8,174 bases of DNA from Candidatus Thorarchaeota archaeon MP11T_1 (GTDB taxonomy: Archaea; Asgardarchaeota; Thorarchaeia; Thorarchaeales; Thorarchaeaceae). Shown here piece by piece: positions 5,784-8,174 of this stretch (its first letter is position 1; the number at the start of each line of letters is the position of its first letter). Position numbers and translations under genes: made by a program. The notes under the pieces are model-generated. The model was not told where the DNA came from, did not search any database, and was given only the letters and a program-made list of their open reading frames with translations. The stretch covers positions 1 to 8,174 of the forward strand of contig PJET01000187.1 in NCBI GenBank assembly GCA_002825515.1, in the 5' to 3' direction.

Positions 5784-6734
5784 CTAACCCGTGGTAGAAA
5801 TAATCTCTGCTGCTTCTGTCGTAGACGTGAATAATCTGCTACTAATGTACCTTTGACCTGAGTCAGCTAGTAAAACAACAATAAGTGCATCCTTTGTACC
5901 TTTTCCATGGAGTTCCTTCGATATTGTAACTGCTCCCCACATTGTGGCACCAGAACTCTGTCCACAGAAGATTCCCTCCAGTAAACTCATTGATCTCGTC
6001 ATGGATTGAGCGTCAATTTCACTGACTTGAAGTCGTTTATCTATAAATGACGAATCGAATATTCCTGGAATGTATTGAGTGTCTAGGTTTCTAAGTCCTT
6101 GGAAGAATGAATCCGGTTTTGGCTCAACTGACACAATTGTGACATCAGGTATTTTCTCCTTGAGTCTGCGAGCTACTCCCATGAGAGTTCCAGATGTTCC
6201 AAGACCTGCTACAAAGTGAGTAATTTTGGAGTCTGTTGCTTCTAGAATCTCGAGAGCGGTGTTTTCATAATGTGCCTGCCAGTTGGCTGGATTATCATAT
6301 TGATTTGGCCAGAAATACTTCTCGGGATTCTCTGTGACTTTTATTTTCACGTAATCTCGGGCTCCATCTGTACCCTTCTCTGCTGGAGTTAGAGTTAAGC
6401 GAGCACCATAAGCCCTCATTATCCTTCGACGTTCAACAGACATTGACTCTGGCATCACAAGCTCACAACGATATCCTTTCAGTGCACTTAACATTGCAAG
6501 ACCAATGCCAGTATTCCCACTAGTTGGTTCAATGATGATTTTGTCCGGAGTCAAAATGCCTCTTTCCTCAGCATCATCAAGCATTGATTTAGCTATCCTG
6601 TCCTTTACACTGCCTCCTGGATTAAACCATTCCAGTTTTGCCAAAATCATATTCTCAGGAAAGGGATTCAGCCTGTTAATTTTGACAAGTGGAGTTCTAC
6701 CGATTAGTTGACTAATATTCTCATAGTACCGCAT
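5784..6734 (-). CDS. cysM: Cysteine synthase, CysM type (PLP-dependent)
   Basis: A 316-residue fold-type II PLP enzyme that makes cysteine from an activated serine and sulfide, or a protein-bound thiocarboxylate. The N-terminus MRYYENISQLIGRTPLVKINRL is typical of the family. PLP is bound by K44 in NPGGSVKDR. The substrate loop is PTSGNTG (70-76), the phosphate loop GLGTSGT (177-183), and the pyridine-nitrogen serine S292 (ADSG). NPANWQAHYENTALEI and GIFCGQSSGA fit CysM-type rather than classical CysK sequences. R215 in GLRNLD corresponds, by alignment from memory, to Arg220 of Mycobacterium tuberculosis CysM, a residue linked to O-phosphoserine use. So the substrate may be O-phosphoserine (inference). 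There is no CBS domain. The start at ATG 6734 matches the family; an upstream in-frame TTG at 6755 with weak GAGAG would add seven residues. Convergent with the LRR gene and divergent from the pyrophosphatase. Confidence 0.9.
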   Translation of the reverse strand: MRYYENISQLIGRTPLVKINRLNPFPENMILAKLEWFNPGGSVKDRIAKSMLDDAEERGILTPDKIIIEPTSGNTGIGLAMLSALKGYRCELVMPESMSVERRRIMRAYGARLTLTPAEKGTDGARDYVKIKVTENPEKYFWPNQYDNPANWQAHYENTALEILEATDSKITHFVAGLGTSGTLMGVARRLKEKIPDVTIVSVEPKPDSFFQGLRNLDTQYIPGIFDSSFIDKRLQVSEIDAQSMTRSMSLLEGIFCGQSSGATMWGAVTISKELHGKGTKDALIVVLLADSGQRYISSRLFTSTTEAAEIISTTG

Positions 6735-6829
6735 TTTCGATACAACCAGAATCAATTCTCTCTCTATTGAAATTTGGAAGTCATTACAGTGCGACTTTCA
6801 AGCATCAAATATTCGTGTTACAATGAATT

Positions 6830-6836
6830 AATTATA
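6830..6836 (-). promoter_or_regulatory. Possible TATA box of cysM
   Basis: TATAATT on the minus strand, in the AT-rich stretch 6826-6840, is the best TATA match upstream of cysM. It would start the mRNA near 6807 and leave a leader of roughly 50-75 nt. Spacing-based inference. Confidence 0.35.
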
Positions 6837-6877
6837 GTTAAGTCTATCGCAGTGGTTGTTTATCATTTAATGTTCAT

Positions 6878-6924
6878 GTACCAGCTACATGCAGCTCGGT
6901 ACTTCCGAGATACACGATTATCTC
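6878..6924 (+). repeat. Two adjacent small hairpins
   Basis: Hairpin one: GTACCAGCT (6878-6886) pairs with AGCTCGGTAC (6893-6902) as 4 plus 5 bp with one bulged C and a 6-nt loop. Hairpin two: GAGATA (6907-6912) pairs perfectly with TATCTC (6919-6924) across a 6-nt loop. Only 4 nt separate them. They could be part of one structured transcript or protein-binding inverted repeats. Confidence 0.45.
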
Positions 6925-7042
6925 CGCCTAAGTGATCATTATCATAGAAAAAATGTGTAGGGACATTGCCGCGCCAATTCAACCCTTTACTGAAGGCTTG
7001 TTTTTTCTTGCAAAGACCCTGACATTCATAGACGAAATCAAG

Positions 7043-7124
7043 GGCGAACACACGGATCTGTTTTTCGTATCAATGCCCTCATATGAAAACTCCCCCTCCT
7101 ACCACGACTTTCCGTGTGTTTGCC
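7043..7124 (+). ncRNA. Candidate structured RNA: 14-bp helix enclosing a 9-bp hairpin
   Basis: On the plus strand 7043-7056 pairs with 7111-7124 over 14 continuous bp, including one G-U (7046-7121). Inside it, 7062-7070 pairs with 7081-7089 over 9 bp, again with one G-U (7067-7084), closing a 10-nt loop. On the minus strand both wobbles become A-C mismatches, so the fold favours a plus-strand RNA. The 3' side of the internal loop (7090-7110) and the sequence just after the helix (7126-7133) are rich in CCUCC. It could be a leader element of the pyrophosphatase mRNA or a separate small RNA. No known RNA family is recognised. Confidence 0.45.
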
Positions 7125-7193
7125 ACCCTCCTCTACCTAATTTTCAGCCATAACTCTGGAGCATCTTTTAGTGATTAGACAAACAGTAAGCTC

Positions 7194-7201
7194 TATAATA
7201 T
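7194..7201 (+). promoter_or_regulatory. TATA-like box overlapping the first pyrophosphatase ATG
   Basis: TATAATAT is the best TATA match before this gene. It would place the transcript start near 7223, downstream of the first ATG (7200) and 7 nt before the in-frame ATG at 7230. If it is the real promoter, translation must begin at 7230. Confidence 0.35.
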
Positions 7202-8174
7202 GGTTCTTAATCGCACAATCGATGCGACAATGTCGGATGTTCTATTTCTATCAACAGGACTCTTATCCGGCCTTCTTGCTGTCTTCGTTGCTTTACTTAC
7301 GTTCAGAAAGGTGATGCAGGCAGATGAGGGCGACGACCGAATGCGAGAGGTCAGCCATCTTATCCAAGAAGGTGCAAATTCATTCATTCAGATACAATAT
7401 AAAATACTGACAATCTTTACTCTCCTGTTAGCAGTTGTCATTGCACTTGTATTTGGTTCACTCGGAATTCCTATTGCAATCTCTTATGTCATAGGTTCCT
7501 TCTCAAGTATGATTGCTGGGTACATTGGTCTAGCAGTTGCAACTCGAGCAAATCGCCGAACTGCAGCAGCAGCAGCAAAGGGTGGTCTCAATCCTGCTTT
7601 TTCCGTCGCTTTCAGAGCCGGCTCAGTTATGGGGCTCATGATTGCTGGAATTGCTCTAGTAGGCCTATCAGCTCTATATTGGTTCTGGGACATTCTCTTT
7701 CCTGCACTTGAAACACCACTTCTATGGGAGATAATAACAGGTTTCTCATTTGGAGCCAGTACTGTTGCATTATTCGCAAAAGCAGGCGGTGGTATCTTTA
7801 CAAAAACCGCAGATATGGCAGCAGACATTGTTGGTAAAATAGAACAGCATATTCCTGAAGACGATCCTCGAAACCCAGCAGCAGTGGCTGATGCAGTAGG
7901 TGATAACGTTGGGGATGTTGCTGGTACTGGTGCTGATATCTTTGATAGTAATGTTGCTGCGATTCTTGCTGCAGCTCTACTGGGAGCGGCCATTGACGCA
8001 CTATTCTCACCACCAATTGCATATGGACTTCTCCCACTTTTAATCGCTGGTCTGGGTACACTAGCCTCTATTATTGGGACATTCTTGGTTCATCCGAATC
8101 AGAATGATGATCCTGGCACAGCGCTCAATAGAGGTACATATATCACGACTTTACTATTCGCAGGATTTGTCATT
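7200..8174 (+). CDS. hppA: Membrane-integral, ion-pumping pyrophosphatase (N-terminal part, runs off right edge)
   Basis: The first 325 codons of a gene that normally encodes about 650-800 residues. The enzyme hydrolyses PPi at the cytoplasmic face and pumps H+ or Na+. Helix 1 (about 13-35) is followed by the usual DEG...MREVSHLIQEGANSFIQIQY segment, then further helices. The active-site signature is complete. GGGIFTKTADMAADIVGKIE gives K202, D205, D209 and K213; PEDDPRNPAAVADAVGDNVGDVAG gives E220, D231, D235, N236 and D239. Near the ion gate, Lys194 replaces the usual Arg (ALFAK for ALFxR). D246 is kept, Asp249 stands where a Glu or Gly is usual, and Ala253 where plant enzymes have Glu. The motifs that decide K+ dependence lie beyond the edge. 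The start is ATG 7200, but ATG 7230 (MSDVLFLSTG) fits both the family N-terminus and the TATA-like box better. No SD is seen at either. Divergent from cysM. Confidence 0.93.
   Translation, partial: MVLNRTIDATMSDVLFLSTGLLSGLLAVFVALLTFRKVMQADEGDDRMREVSHLIQEGANSFIQIQYKILTIFTLLLAVVIALVFGSLGIPIAISYVIGSFSSMIAGYIGLAVATRANRRTAAAAAKGGLNPAFSVAFRAGSVMGLMIAGIALVGLSALYWFWDILFPALETPLLWEIITGFSFGASTVALFAKAGGGIFTKTADMAADIVGKIEQHIPEDDPRNPAAVADAVGDNVGDVAGTGADIFDSNVAAILAAALLGAAIDALFSPPIAYGLLPLLIAGLGTLASIIGTFLVHPNQNDDPGTALNRGTYITTLLFAGFVI

Larger units (their letters stand above)
6756..7199. other. Long divergent intergenic region between cysM and the pyrophosphatase gene
   Basis: About 440 bp with no convincing protein gene. 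It holds a TATA-like site for cysM (6830-6836), two small hairpins side by side (6878-6902 and 6907-6924), and a larger two-helix fold (7043-7124) with pyrimidine-rich unpaired parts. The TATA-like box TATAATAT (7194-7201) lies at its right end. Short open frames exist on both strands, but none has a recognisable protein signature together with an SD. The folds suggest RNA-level function. Confidence 0.6.

Noticed and set aside
6863..7134. Minus-strand frames in the divergent region: GTG at 7051 giving 62 codons, ATG at 7082 with GGAG giving 14 codons, and a GTG near 7133 starting a Rossmann-like KVVVGGG string. Together they could be read as a decayed gene.
   Set aside because: The pieces are in different frames and no piece matches a family I know. 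The G-rich SD-like runs are simply the complement of the C-rich loops of the plus-strand RNA fold, whose G-U pairs favour the plus strand.
6860..7144. Multi-hairpin region of about 285 nt considered as SRP RNA or RNase P RNA
   Set aside because: The conserved SRP helix 8 motif (GGAAGGGAGCA-like) and the RNase P GAGGAAAGUCC-type core are absent on both strands.
6932..7153. Plus-strand open frame of 73 codons in the same region
   Set aside because: It starts with a GTG lacking an SD, has low-complexity Pro/Cys-rich content and no recognisable motif. It is better explained as chance.
7484..8061. Ala-rich minus-strand open frames opposite the pyrophosphatase
   Set aside because: They are antisense to a gene with complete family signatures; the long frames come from its GCA/GCT-rich codons.

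Overview
The window looks like a piece of an archaeal chromosome, most likely from the Asgard group (Thorarchaeota-like). That placement is an inference. The support is a TATA-box promoter placed for a leaderless transcript, Shine-Dalgarno (SD) sites on many other genes, an archaeal-type Holliday-junction-resolvase-like nuclease, an exported M14 carboxypeptidase with a signal peptide and a C-terminal membrane anchor, and a leucine-rich-repeat protein with 'IDLSPL'-type repeats. Genes are short, mostly single transcription units, and switch strand often. I saw no tRNA, rRNA, CRISPR array, insertion sequence or origin.

Layout, left to right. The 5' end of an exported or membrane protein runs off the left edge (minus strand). 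Divergent from it is a membrane-anchored PF10107-like nuclease (282-737, plus). Three minus-strand genes follow: a cysteine-rich thioredoxin-fold protein (740-1051), a multi-span membrane protein with a proline-rich acidic tail (1207-1836), and a flavodoxin (1915-2394). Divergent from the flavodoxin is the M14 metallocarboxypeptidase (2587-4287, plus). Its signal peptide is encoded upstream of the first conventional start codon. Then come a small two-span membrane protein (4329-4559, minus), an unrecognised 109-residue protein (4635-4964, minus), a 24-residue-periodic LRR protein (5132-5770, plus), a CysM-type cysteine synthase (5784-6734, minus) and the first 325 codons of a membrane-integral pyrophosphatase (7200 to the right edge, plus).

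Functionally this is housekeeping plus accessory content rather than one obvious system. Flavodoxin, the thioredoxin-like protein and cysteine synthase suggest redox and thiol metabolism. The pyrophosphatase couples PPi hydrolysis to ion pumping. The carboxypeptidase would act outside the membrane. The most interesting non-coding stretch is the roughly 450-bp divergent region between cysM and the pyrophosphatase gene. On the plus strand it can fold into a 14-bp helix enclosing a 9-bp hairpin, each with one G-U pair that would be lost on the other strand, with CCUCC-type pyrimidine tracts in the unpaired parts. This is a candidate structured leader or small RNA. Other points worth a second look are the pyrophosphatase's altered ion-gate residues (Lys for Arg, Asp for Glu), the carboxypeptidase's apparent ATC start, the ten cysteines of the thioredoxin-like protein, and the Asn and Cys ladders of the LRR protein.
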